64,000 nucleotides of DNA, taken from NCBI RefSeq assembly GCF_000813425.1, contig NZ_JWIB01000015.1:62001-126000 (forward strand). The letters are read 5' to 3'. How positions within the stretch are numbered: position 1 is the first letter of the stretch; every line of letters starts with the position of its first letter. The DNA comes from Sporosarcina sp. ZBG7A. Lineage in GTDB: Bacteria; Bacillota; Bacilli; Bacillales_A; Planococcaceae. The translations under genes and the position numbers were made by a program. Shown in pieces: positions 25,408 through 33,005 of the stretch. The notes beneath the pieces are model-generated. The model searched no databases, had not been told where the DNA came from, and saw only the letters and a program-made list of their open reading frames with translations.

Positions 25408-26391
25408 ATGGAGATTAAAGATGTATGCATAAGATGGATAGCTATAATTGTCATCAGCAGTGCCGTTATCCTTTATTTAATGTTTAACAACGAGATGTGG
25501 GGGAGAGCAAATGTGGAGCGAAGTAACCTAAACCTACCGGAGGACACAGTTGCTGTAGAAGATTTTATAACAAATGAGAATGGTCAAACAGAAGATTATT
25601 CAAAGGCAATTCAGTCGGCTATTGATTTTTGTGCAACGCAAAAGAAAGAAAAAGTGAAGTTGAAAGCCAATAAAATATATACAATAAAGTCTGGTTTTAC
25701 CGTGAAGGAAGGAGTAGAACTAGAGTTTGGAAGTAATTCCGTAATCGTGGTGAAAGGGAATTATCGAGTGTTGACGGTTGAAAAAGATGCGGTCATTAGG
25801 AATGGGACTATCCAAGTAATGGATCCAACCTTTCAAGCAGAAGTTATATTTCTAAAAGGCCAGGATCAGTATGATGCTACAAATAAAACGCGAGTTGAAA
25901 ATATGACAATCATTAATAAAAGTAAAAACTACAATGGCACGGGGCTTTCATTATATGCTAAAGGAAAGTGGCACAATATTAGCTTCGTCCAGTTTGAAAA
26001 TATCTCAATCGTGGGATTTAAAACAGCTATTCAACTAAAAGCAGAGAATCCAGGAGCTGGCACATATAGCTGGATTAATGCTAATCGCTTTGAAAATATG
26101 ACGATAGATGATTGTGTGTTAGGTATACAAATAATAGGTTCCATGACAATCCCCAACGAATGTTCAGGTAACCTTTTCACGGGATTGCAAGTGCAACTAA
26201 CCGAGAAAACAAAACAAATAATAAAAGTAGACGGTTCATATAATAAATTTGAAGGAATGGTTTGGGATGCGCAACGTATTAATGGTTCGAATCCACTTGT
26301 GCTATTTACAGCTAAAACCGAATACAATAAATTAGATATGAATGTGGCGACTAAATCTTTAAGCGACAAAGGGCAAAATAATCAGTATTAG
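25408..26391 (+). CDS. Membrane-anchored parallel beta-helix protein
   Basis: A 327-aa protein with one N-terminal membrane anchor (IRWIAIIVISSAVILYLMF). The outward domain resembles pectate-lyase/GH28 beta-helix proteins: TEDYSKAIQSAIDFC (the usual NDTKAIQ-type opening), VKLKANKIYTIKSG, then repeated NRFENMTI and NISFVQFENISI strands. Related proteins trim, epimerise or bind polysaccharide. The active-site residues cannot be assigned by eye. Last gene of the operon, followed by a terminator, so a role in modifying or tethering the polymer is likely. Confidence 0.75.
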   Translation: MEIKDVCIRWIAIIVISSAVILYLMFNNEMWGRANVERSNLNLPEDTVAVEDFITNENGQTEDYSKAIQSAIDFCATQKKEKVKLKANKIYTIKSGFTVKEGVELEFGSNSVIVVKGNYRVLTVEKDAVIRNGTIQVMDPTFQAEVIFLKGQDQYDATNKTRVENMTIINKSKNYNGTGLSLYAKGKWHNISFVQFENISIVGFKTAIQLKAENPGAGTYSWINANRFENMTIDDCVLGIQIIGSMTIPNECSGNLFTGLQVQLTEKTKQIIKVDGSYNKFEGMVWDAQRINGSNPLVLFTAKTEYNKLDMNVATKSLSDKGQNNQY

Positions 26392-26442
26392 AGAATAACT
26401 TAACACTGTCATTTGAATCTATGCGATATTAGCTTCAATCGA

Positions 26443-26468
26443 CCACCTGCCATCGCGGGTGGATTTTT
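26443..26468 (+). terminator. Terminator of the exopolysaccharide operon
   Basis: CCACCTGC (26443-26450) pairs with GCGGGTGG (26455-26462) with one wobble, then a T run. It ends the ten-gene operon and isolates sinI from it. Confidence 0.8.
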
Positions 26469-26611
26469 ACATACTAGTGGTTGAGTTAACCTCTATGTCT
26501 GTAGGTAACACAAGGAACCGAGATTATACTTAACGCTACAAATAAAGTGCTTAATTAACTGTATTAATGGAACTGTTTGAAAAATAATGCCTACCCATTA
26601 ACATTCGTCAA

Positions 26612-26640
26612 TATTGTCATTTTGAATTTTCCTATATGAT
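26612..26640 (+). promoter_or_regulatory. Candidate SigA promoter for the riboswitch-sinI transcript
   Basis: TATTGTCA (26612-26619) and TATGAT (26635-26640) make a -35/-10 pair with 15-17 bases between, depending on register. The predicted start at about 26647 falls right before the aptamer. Confidence 0.45.
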
Positions 26641-26648
26641 AGTGGTAA

Positions 26649-26764
26649 TTAGGTATAAGTACCAAATCATAGAAAAGGCAAACTTACTTAAAAGTAAGGA
26701 CGCAAAGCTTCAGGTCTAAGGGGAAAGTTGCTATGACGGCTGAGCTACCTATCCTATTAGGGGG
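26649..26764 (+). ncRNA. Cyclic di-GMP-I (GEMM-I) riboswitch in the sinI leader
   Basis: The conserved GEMM-I blocks appear in order: AAAGGCAAAC (26674-26683), a stem CTTAC/GTAAG with an A-rich loop, GGACGCAAAGC (26698-26708), CAGGTCTAAGG, then CTATGACGGCTGAGCTACC (26731-26749). The second stem forms between AGCTTCAG and CTGAGCT with one bulge. TAGGTA (26649-26654) can pair with TACCTA (26745-26750). The 3' edge runs into the sinI ribosome binding site AGGGGG (26759-26764), and ATCC/GGAT pairing could hide it, so translational control is likely. Whether ligand turns it on or off cannot be judged by eye. Confidence 0.85.
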
Positions 26765-26772
26765 ATTTTCTG

Positions 26773-26928
26773 ATGAAGAACGATCGAGAGATGTTGGATG
26801 GGGAATGGGTGTTCTTGATGAAGAAAGCAAAAAATCTAGGTGTCTCTCCGGAGGAAGTAAGAGAGTTCCTAAAAAATGTGAAGTTGAAGGAAACGAATGA
26901 TGGATTCCCAAAGGAAAAGGCAAACTAG
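26773..26928 (+). CDS. sinI: SinI-type anti-repressor of SinR
   Basis: A 51-aa protein (MKNDREMLDGEWVFLMKKAK, then NLGVSPEEVREFLKNVKLKE). It aligns with B. subtilis SinI, which begins MKNAKQELDQEWVELMVEAK and continues with a SPEEIRKYL segment. SinI binds SinR through this helical hook and takes it off DNA, releasing matrix genes. The ATG has AGGGGG 8 bases upstream. It lies on the plus strand, convergent with sinR, unlike the tandem sinI-sinR order of B. subtilis. A c-di-GMP-I aptamer precedes it. Confidence 0.85.
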   Translation: MKNDREMLDGEWVFLMKKAKNLGVSPEEVREFLKNVKLKETNDGFPKEKAN

Positions 26929-26949
26929 CAGTCTTATGGAATGCTAGTT
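26923..26949 (+). terminator. Hairpin at the end of sinI
   Basis: AACTAGCA pairs perfectly with TGCTAGTT across 11 bases, overlapping the stop codon. There is no proper T run after it, so termination may be weak. The following 255 bases up to the sinR stop hold nothing else I can recognise. Confidence 0.45.
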
Positions 26950-27204
26950 TACGTAAAGAGAGAGGTTAAGTCCAGAAATGTAAAATCGGTCTTGAAAATA
27001 AAAAGTTCGCAATCATTTTGTGGATTTCATCCTTATGAACAATCAGGACTGACATGGTTGGACACCTAAACTACAGATTGCTAAGCTACTTGTGATTACA
27101 GCACGCAACCATCAGATTTCACATCACTGCAGCTCCCCTTGCGTTAACAGAACAGCTACTTCTAACTTTAGACACACATCCTAAGGGACTCACGATAATA
27201 GACG

Positions 27205-27540
27205 TTAGTTATTGTCGTGGGTAGACTTCTGCCATTTTTGGAATTCCAAATACTGTTTGAACTGCTCTTTGCTAATTCCAGAATCCATTGCCTCTTTGGC
27301 TAACTCTAGCCACTCAATGTCCAAATCCTCTTCTTGAGCCTCATCTTCAAGAATTAACTTCTCAACACTGACATCTAGAACTGCAGCTATTTTGTTTAAA
27401 AATTGAATAGAAGGATTTAATTGTAGTTGTCGCTCGACTGAAGAGATATAGGATTTTGCTACACCAGCTCGATTTGCCAATTCAGTTAACGACAATCCTT
27501 TTATCATCCGAAGTTCGCGAATTCGCTTTCCGATAGACAT
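27205..27540 (-). CDS. sinR: SinR-type master repressor of matrix genes
   Basis: A 111-aa protein, the same length as B. subtilis SinR. The N-terminal XRE-type HTH reads MSIGKRIRELRMIKGLSLTE, then LANRAGVAKSYISSVERQLQ and LNPSIQFLNKIAAVLDVSV, nearly superimposable on SinR. The C-terminal hook (DIEWLELAKEAMDSGISKEQ, then FKQYLEFQKWQKS) is the SinI/SinR dimerisation region. The ATG at 27540 is used because AAGGGTGAT lies just upstream; the GTG at 27549 overlaps that site. It should repress the exopolysaccharide operon through the GTTCTTT dyads at 15065-15155. Confidence 0.93.
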   Translation of the reverse strand: MSIGKRIRELRMIKGLSLTELANRAGVAKSYISSVERQLQLNPSIQFLNKIAAVLDVSVEKLILEDEAQEEDLDIEWLELAKEAMDSGISKEQFKQYLEFQKWQKSTHDNN

Positions 27541-27752
27541 TATAATCACCCTTAGTTATGCAAAAACTAAATTTTATCACTAGCATCGCATGAATTTTAC
27601 GTACAGGACTTGCAATAATCAGGTTTATTAAATAAAGAAGTATGGTATAAAAACCTATTGAAATAGGTCTATGGTATTTGTTTATGGTTATGACTATAAA
27701 GTACCAATTGGAAGCTATGACTTTACAAAAATCATGTGAACTGTGATTATTT

Positions 27753-27774
27753 CCTGTTCTTGTTAAAGAACAGG
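27753..27774. promoter_or_regulatory. SinR-like dyad upstream of sinR
   Basis: CCTGTTCTT (27753-27761), GTTA, AAGAACAGG (27766-27774) is a perfect 9-bp inverted repeat that contains GTTCTTG and AAAGAAC, the SinR half-site pattern. It lies about 215 bases upstream of the sinR start. Autoregulation is possible, though it could also be a hairpin. Apart from this dyad I see no gene or motif between 27541 and 27890. Confidence 0.45.
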
Positions 27775-27892
27775 GGATGCACATCGTTTAAAACTACTAT
27801 ACAAAGAAGATGCACCTGCTGTCAATTTGAACATTTCACAGAAGGCTGTGTAGCGTTTGATGAGTAGTATGGCGAGAGTACGTAGGTGAGAG

Positions 27893-28081
27893 CAGCATAG
27901 ATTACCAATGGGAGATTGGTCTTGAGAATTCAGCATTTCTTAAAATGGATCCAAAAAACTTACTATATTTGGAAGACGGAGTACTATGGAATTGTACAAG
28001 CAGTCTGTTAATATTTTGTAGCATGTGTAACAAGCAATTGAAATAAAAGGTGAAGCGACGGTCCGTATGCCGTTAGCTTAA
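27893..28081 (+). pseudogene. Decayed remnant of a paralogous histidine kinase 3' region
   Basis: Two blocks match the kinase at 12621-14846. Bases 27986-28041 align without gaps to 14385-14440, with 39 of 56 identical by eye (MELYKQ...QQAI), but two glutamine codons have become TAG and TAA. Bases 28052-28081 match the last 30 bases of the kinase in 25 of 30 positions, stop codon included (ATVRMPLA versus VTVRVPLA). A weaker match around 27897-27925 corresponds to the H-box. The sequence between the blocks is deleted. Confidence 0.75.
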
Positions 28082-28121
28082 CTGAACGATAATGAGAGGG
28101 GGGTAGTATACAGTTTTTTGT

Positions 28122-28147
28122 GTTTGAACTTATATATTATAGGGAAT
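28122..28147 (+). promoter_or_regulatory. Candidate SigB promoter
   Basis: GTTTGA, 14 bases, then GGGAAT resembles SigB promoters. It lies about 55 bases upstream of the small hydrophilic gene. A TTGAAC/TATAAT SigA-like pair overlaps it. Confidence 0.4.
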
Positions 28148-28203
28148 TATAATTAGATAACTGGAGTAGTTAGCTTAACTAAGTTGAAGAGGGGGAGGAT
28201 GGA

Positions 28204-28470
28204 ATGACCATTAAAGACGGGAAATATCCAAACAAAGAAGACTTGGAACCCAAAGTGCCGAAACAAGGGAAACCAGCAGGACCTGCGGATGAGTTACCAT
28301 TGTCGGATCCTGCCGATTCGAATTTCACCCAGGAGTTTCTGGAAAACGAACGCGAAAAAACAGGGGAGCATGCGCCTTCTGTATTTAAGGAAAGTGAAGA
28401 GAAGTCCTCTGAACGTAATCATAATGAAAAAGCCCACACGGAATGGAACGAATCTAAACGCAACACATAA
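28204..28470 (+). CDS. Small hydrophilic, probably disordered protein
   Basis: An 88-aa protein rich in Glu, Lys, Pro, Asn and Ser, without hydrophobic segments. No known domain. Its C-terminus (HNEKAHTEWNESK) resembles the very end of the large membrane protein encoded next (FNKEAHEQWNNQK), which suggests a shared binding motif or common origin. GGGGAGG precedes the ATG, and a strong terminator follows. A stress role is suggested only by the SigB-like promoter. Confidence 0.6.
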   Translation: MTIKDGKYPNKEDLEPKVPKQGKPAGPADELPLSDPADSNFTQEFLENEREKTGEHAPSVFKESEEKSSERNHNEKAHTEWNESKRNT

Positions 28471-28471
28471 G

Positions 28472-28501
28472 CCAGCTGACGCAACCAGTCAGCTGGTTTT
28501 C
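28472..28501 (+). terminator. Terminator after the small hydrophilic gene
   Basis: CCAGCTGAC (28472-28480) pairs perfectly with GTCAGCTGG (28488-28496), followed by T residues. Confidence 0.85.
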
Positions 28502-28579
28502 TAATGCTTAGCTTATCAACCGCATAGGTCCATTTTGAATGAACTCTTGGCTTCTATTTAGGAAACTTATATTTAGCAG

Positions 28580-28605
28580 GTTTACCAATCTCCATTTGTA
28601 GGAAT
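28580..28605 (+). promoter_or_regulatory. Weak SigB-like promoter
   Basis: GTTTAC, 14 bases, AGGAAT lies 37 bases upstream of the start of the large membrane protein. It departs from the consensus at the first base of the -10 part. Confidence 0.3.
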
Positions 28606-28641
28606 AGATGACTAGACTATTTACTAGAATGGAGGATCTTA

Positions 28642-30549
28642 ATGTTCCGAGACCCGTATTATTCAAACCTTTTCAGCTGGCTACCAGATCTACTGCTCGG
28701 CATTATTGTACTTATCATTGGTTTTATCATTGCTAAAGTTGCCGAAGGCGCAGTTGTGAAAGCTATGAAAAAAGGTCACATGAATGAACGTTTAAACATG
28801 CAACACCAAAAGTGGAGTGCTGACCGAATTGCCGGCAAGATTGTATTTTTCGGTATTTTACTACTCACCATCCTCATCTTCTTTAATATTATGAACCTCA
28901 ACACAATTTCTTCACCATTCCTGGATGTGTTTGCAGGACTAAGCGGTGCGGTACTTGGAATTCTAAAAGCAGGTCTTATCCTGCTGCTAGCTTGGGTGTT
29001 TGCAACCCTCGTGAAAAAGCTGATTCTGTCTGCAGGACATAAAGTGAATGTACACAAATATGTCTCTAAAGTAGGCGGATCTGCAGAATCAGTCGATAAA
29101 GCACAGTGGATTTCGACGGCTGCGAACGTTGCATTCTATTTGATTTTACTTCTGTTTATCCCAGCGGTATTGAATGCGCTTGGTTTAAGTGGAGTAAGTG
29201 GTCCGTTTGAGAACTTATTAACTGGATTTGTCGCATTTATCCCTAAGCTCGTTGGTGCGGCACTAATCTTTGTAGTAGGTATCCTGATCGCTAAAATTGT
29301 TCGCATGATTGTGACGAAGTTGCTCGAATCAATCGGTGTAGACAAAGTTGCGGATAAATTGAAGGTTTCATCTGCTGTAAAAGGGACAAGTATTTCAAAA
29401 GTGATCGGAACCATCGTGTTCGTACTAATCTTGATTCCTGTTACCATTTCAGCACTTGAAGTACTAGACTTAGAAGGGATTTCCCAGCCTGCGATTGCCA
29501 TGTTGAATGACATTATGGTGATGCTTCCTAAAATCATCGTAGCGATTGCATTGATTCTCGTTGGTGTGTATGTGGCGAAATGGATTAAAGGGATTGTGGA
29601 AACGTTACTTGCAAATCTTGGCGTAGACTCCCTATCCAATAAGATGGGTGTGAAGTCAACAAACCGTTCTGGTAGTTTTACAGTTTCATCTGTTATCGGA
29701 ACGATTGTACAAATTGTAGTGATTCTATTATTTGTTGTAGAAGCGCTTCAAATTGTACAACTTGCGTTTATGGTGACTCTGGCAACTGCGATTTTCGCTT
29801 ACTTGCCAATGGTACTTGCTGCAGTACTAATTCTAGCAGTCGGGTTCTGGCTTGCGAACCTTGCAGAGAAATTCATCGGAAGTGTTATGCAAACGAAGCA
29901 AGGGAATCCACACATTCTCCGCTACGTCGCGAAATACGCTATCTTAGCGTTCGCGTTCTTCATGGCGCTTAGTCAGCTTGGGATTGCACCTGCGATCATC
30001 AATGCTGCATTCATTCTCATCCTAGGTGGCGTTGCACTTGCATTTGGTCTGGCATTTGGACTGGGTGGACGCGATCACGCATCTCGTTACTTGTCTAAGA
30101 TGGAGTCCAGCTTGCAAGATGTAGATGTTTCGAAAGAAGGTTGGGAACAGCAAAAAGAAGAAATGAAACATGATGCAGAGCAAGCGAAGCAACAAGCAAA
30201 ACAAGGAATGAATACTACAAAAGCTCAAGTTGAGCGTGAAAAGGAACAGCTGAAACGAGCAACTGAACAAGCTCCCCCAGTTCCTCCTGCCGACGATTTC
30301 CCGGGAGACACTGAAGCAGGGTTAACAGGACCTGCACATTCTGATGTGAATGACGTCCCGCCAGCTGAGAACTTTGGAGGGAATGATCCAATTTCGTTCA
30401 TGGAAGATGATGTGGATACGGGCTATAACGAAGTGGAACCAGGAGAAGAATATCCATATGGTGACCACGATCAGAAGAGCCGCTTCAACAAAGAAGCTCA
30501 TGAGCAATGGAACAATCAGAAGCCTAAAGATGATCACAATCACGAATGA
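28642..30549 (+). CDS. Mechanosensitive-channel-related membrane protein with conserved TM-helix repeats
   Basis: A 635-aa protein. At least four repeats of the conserved TM-helix family (PF05552 type) are visible: DLLLGIIVLIIGFIIAKVAE, PKLVGAALIFVVGILIAKIV, LPKIIVAIALILVGVYVAKW and LPMVLAAVLILAVGFWLANL. The family is linked to small mechanosensitive channels, but the catalytic MscS beta domain is not evident. The last 150 residues are hydrophilic: a coiled-coil-like EQQKEEMKHDAEQAKQQAK stretch, then an acidic, proline-rich tail ending KEAHEQWNNQKPKDDHNHE. A stress-related role is suggested by weak SigB-like sequence upstream. Confidence 0.75.
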   Translation: MFRDPYYSNLFSWLPDLLLGIIVLIIGFIIAKVAEGAVVKAMKKGHMNERLNMQHQKWSADRIAGKIVFFGILLLTILIFFNIMNLNTISSPFLDVFAGLSGAVLGILKAGLILLLAWVFATLVKKLILSAGHKVNVHKYVSKVGGSAESVDKAQWISTAANVAFYLILLLFIPAVLNALGLSGVSGPFENLLTGFVAFIPKLVGAALIFVVGILIAKIVRMIVTKLLESIGVDKVADKLKVSSAVKGTSISKVIGTIVFVLILIPVTISALEVLDLEGISQPAIAMLNDIMVMLPKIIVAIALILVGVYVAKWIKGIVETLLANLGVDSLSNKMGVKSTNRSGSFTVSSVIGTIVQIVVILLFVVEALQIVQLAFMVTLATAIFAYLPMVLAAVLILAVGFWLANLAEKFIGSVMQTKQGNPHILRYVAKYAILAFAFFMALSQLGIAPAIINAAFILILGGVALAFGLAFGLGGRDHASRYLSKMESSLQDVDVSKEGWEQQKEEMKHDAEQAKQQAKQGMNTTKAQVEREKEQLKRATEQAPPVPPADDFPGDTEAGLTGPAHSDVNDVPPAENFGGNDPISFMEDDVDTGYNEVEPGEEYPYGDHDQKSRFNKEAHEQWNNQKPKDDHNHE

Positions 30550-30553
30550 TGAC

Positions 30554-30595
30554 AAAAAACGCGCAGTAGGGGATACCCCTGGCTGCGCGTTTTTC
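30554..30595. terminator. Bidirectional terminator
   Basis: AAAAACGCGCAG (30555-30566) pairs with CTGCGCGTTTTT (30583-30594). It ends both the membrane-protein gene and the convergent lia operon; the liaR stop codon overlaps it. Confidence 0.88.
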
Positions 30596-31229
30596 ATTGG
30601 ACTAATTTATGATGAAATGCATAAATGACCGCCTGCGTACGGTCTTGTACTTCGAGTTTTGACAATACATTACTGACGTGTGTCTTAACAGTTTTCAAGG
30701 AAATGAATAATTCATCCGCGATTTCTTGATTGGACTTTCCTTGAGCGAGGAGTAACAACGTTTCTAGTTCGCGCTGAGTCAACTCTTCGTGAAGAGGTTG
30801 GTCAGATCCGCCACTCCGCATTTTCTCCATCATTTTGACCGTCACTTCCGGTTCCAGAACCGTTTGGCCTTGTACGGTTTCGCGGATCGCTTGGGCAATA
30901 CGCTTAGCGTTTGACGTCTTTAAAATGTAACTGGCAGCACCTGCTTCGAGTGCTGGATAGACTTTATCGTCATCTAAAAAACTTGTAACAACGATAATTT
31001 TGGCTTCTGGCCATTGTTGAATAATAGCCTTTGTTGCTTCAGCACCGGTCATGATTGGCATGACCATGTCCATTAAAATGATGTCCGGTCGCAATTCAAG
31101 TGCTTTTTCAACCGCTTCGCCACCGTCGACTGCTTCTCCAACGACTTCCATATCAGGTTGAGTCCCTAGATATGCAGATACTCCGATGCGAACCATTTCA
31201 TGATCATCCGCGAGTAGTACGCGTATCAT
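30594..31229 (-). CDS. liaR: LiaR-type response regulator
   Basis: A 211-aa NarL/LuxR-family regulator. The receiver domain has DDHEMVR and the phospho-acceptor D in IILMDMVMPIMTG. The C-terminal HTH reads LTQRELETLLLLAQGKSNQE, then IADELFISLKTVKTHVSNVL. It matches LiaR/VraR, which answer cell-wall antibiotics and lipid II cycle block. It is the last gene of the lia operon and overlaps liaS by 26 bases. The operon order (small membrane protein, PspA-like, liaF, liaS, liaR) supports the call. Confidence 0.92.
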   Translation of the reverse strand: MIRVLLADDHEMVRIGVSAYLGTQPDMEVVGEAVDGGEAVEKALELRPDIILMDMVMPIMTGAEATKAIIQQWPEAKIIVVTSFLDDDKVYPALEAGAASYILKTSNAKRIAQAIRETVQGQTVLEPEVTVKMMEKMRSGGSDQPLHEELTQRELETLLLLAQGKSNQEIADELFISLKTVKTHVSNVLSKLEVQDRTQAVIYAFHHKLVQ

Positions 31230-32250
31230 GCGCTTCCTCCTCCTCTGTCCTAATCGGTAATTTCACTTCTACAATCGTTCCTTGCGAAGGGACGGATACA
31301 ATTTTGCACACGGCACCAATTTCAACGGCACGCTCTTTAACGTTCTGAAGACCATACGAGCCACCCTTACCGCCCGATTCACTAAATCCGACACCGTTAT
31401 CTTGTACGCGGAAAATCGCCAGACCCTCCCGTTCGATGAAGACTACGTCGACTTCCGTGGCTTGTGCATGACGGAGGGTGTTCGATAAGGTTTCCTGTGC
31501 GATGCGGAACAAATGATCTTCTGCACCTTTCGAAAGGGGGACGTCTTCAAGTCGGAATCGAATGGTAAACGTTACTTTTTCCTGCAGTTCCGTCAGCAAT
31601 TCCTCAAGTCCTTCTTTCAGTGATTTACTATTAAGGACTGCAGGACGTAAATGTAGCAGTAACGCGCGCATCTCGAGTTGTGCTTGTTGGACCATTCGTT
31701 CCACTTGGAGTAGTGGTTTTTGGAGCGCTGTTTCTTCGGGTTGCTCTGTAAGTGACGACAACAGCATCGATGCTGCGAACAATTGCTGGGAAACGGAGTC
31801 ATGAAGGTCGCGAGCGAGACGTTGCCGTTCTTCAATCAATCGCTCCTGGATAATCTGGTCTTGGTCCTCAGCCCGTTGATCAGTAATTCGCTGTAAGCTC
31901 CGTTTCTGTGTATCCAATACTTCTGACACGGAAGCTATTGTTCGATTTAGTTTGCGGGAGATGCTTTTATTCGAAGGGGCGGTTCCTTCTTCTGCGAGCT
32001 GGTTGAGTGTGCGTTCAATTGTCTTTTCCTTTGAGCGCGCAATGTTGTAGATCCAAATCGAAAACAACCAGCCGAGAGTAATGGGAATGACAAGCAACCA
32101 AACTCCTACGGGCACATCCAGGAGATTTTGGTTGTACAGATATTCCCATTCAAATGATGGAGGGTATTCAATGATGTAATAAACCCCGCCGGCACAAACA
32201 GCGACGAATAGTGTGGATAGTAAGATTCCACGCCAAAAGAGTCCGGTCAT
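31204..32250 (-). CDS. liaS: LiaS-type sensor histidine kinase
   Basis: A 348-aa kinase with two N-terminal membrane helices and a very short outward loop, typical of intramembrane-sensing kinases. HAMP-like and coiled segments precede the HisKA_3 motif RLARDLHDSVSQQLFAASML (histidine in LHDS). The HATPase domain shows NTLRHAQATEVDV and VQDNGVGF. It should phosphorylate LiaR on envelope stress and be held back by LiaF. It overlaps liaF by 4 bases. Confidence 0.92.
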   Translation of the reverse strand: MTGLFWRGILLSTLFVAVCAGGVYYIIEYPPSFEWEYLYNQNLLDVPVGVWLLVIPITLGWLFSIWIYNIARSKEKTIERTLNQLAEEGTAPSNKSISRKLNRTIASVSEVLDTQKRSLQRITDQRAEDQDQIIQERLIEERQRLARDLHDSVSQQLFAASMLLSSLTEQPEETALQKPLLQVERMVQQAQLEMRALLLHLRPAVLNSKSLKEGLEELLTELQEKVTFTIRFRLEDVPLSKGAEDHLFRIAQETLSNTLRHAQATEVDVVFIEREGLAIFRVQDNGVGFSESGGKGGSYGLQNVKERAVEIGAVCKIVSVPSQGTIVEVKLPIRTEEEEAHDTRTTRG

Positions 32251-32948
32251 TTTCGAATCACCTCGACATCCCCAAATCGGACAGATATTGAGATGATGAG
32301 TTCAGCTTCTGTACCAATTGCGCGGTCATATCCATCTTTCATATGGATGGATTCGTTCAACAATCGCTTGGGGGGTAAATCGAACAGACGACATTCACCA
32401 AATAAGACTGAGCTATGGATTCGTACGGGCAAATCGTACGGTAATTCGATTTTAACACGTCCCAGTCCTTGCCTGATGGAGATGAAGGAAGTCTGCTTCG
32501 GCAGCACCGTGTCTGTTACATCAATATAGAAGTCTCCAACGATTCCTTGTACGTGTACGTCTTGCCATTCATAGGAAGTGAATGGAGTCGACTGGCTGGA
32601 GAAGAGTCGGTCTTTCCAAATACCGTTCTGTGTTTCTCGGGTGGTTTCTTTTAAAGGACGCATAATTTCTTCTGCCGGCGTCCCTTTCCACAATCGGATA
32701 ACCAGATAAATGAGCAAACCGAAAATGAGTAAACGTAAACTCCATAACGAAAGCAAGGCAATCACGATGAATATGCCACCTGTTATGACGAGCCATTTAG
32801 AGCGACGCTGAAGTCCGAAGTACATGGCAATGGCACCGAGAAAGAAGAAGATGACGTTCCCGTTTCCAAACAAACCAGCTTCCACAAATACAAGGAGTGC
32901 AAACGCCATAACCCACAATGTAGTCCGTTCTGTTTTGCTCCGCTTCAT
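32247..32948 (-). CDS. liaF: LiaF-type inhibitor of the LiaRS system
   Basis: A 233-aa protein with about four membrane helices in the first 90 residues and a C-terminal cytoplasmic beta-rich domain (DUF2154-type; DFYIDVTDTVLPKQTSFISI, then GLGRVKIELPYDLPVRIHSS). In B. subtilis LiaF keeps LiaS inactive without stress. AGGAGAGG precedes the ATG. It lies upstream of liaS with a 4-base overlap. About 200 bases with short GC-rich repeats separate it from the PspA-like gene. Confidence 0.9.
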   Translation of the reverse strand: MKRSKTERTTLWVMAFALLVFVEAGLFGNGNVIFFFLGAIAMYFGLQRRSKWLVITGGIFIVIALLSLWSLRLLIFGLLIYLVIRLWKGTPAEEIMRPLKETTRETQNGIWKDRLFSSQSTPFTSYEWQDVHVQGIVGDFYIDVTDTVLPKQTSFISIRQGLGRVKIELPYDLPVRIHSSVLFGECRLFDLPPKRLLNESIHMKDGYDRAIGTEAELIISISVRFGDVEVIRK

Positions 32949-33005
32949 TCTACTTCCTCTCCTTTCTCAATGTCAGTACTTTACTAAGGGTGGAGGCGAT
33001 CTCGG

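Noticed and set aside
26684-26923. 79-codon minus-strand ORF across riboswitch and sinI
   Set aside because: It is antisense to the conserved aptamer and to sinI, with low-complexity P/S/H composition.
27482-27784. 100-codon minus-strand ORF overlapping the sinR start
   Set aside because: It covers the sinR start region in another frame and the upstream dyad, with no family likeness or ribosome site.
14847-28081. Transposon or integrative element carrying the EPS/sin block
   Set aside because: No transposase, integrase, terminal inverted repeats or short target duplications were seen. The kinase fragment similarity is that of diverged paralogues rather than exact att repeats.
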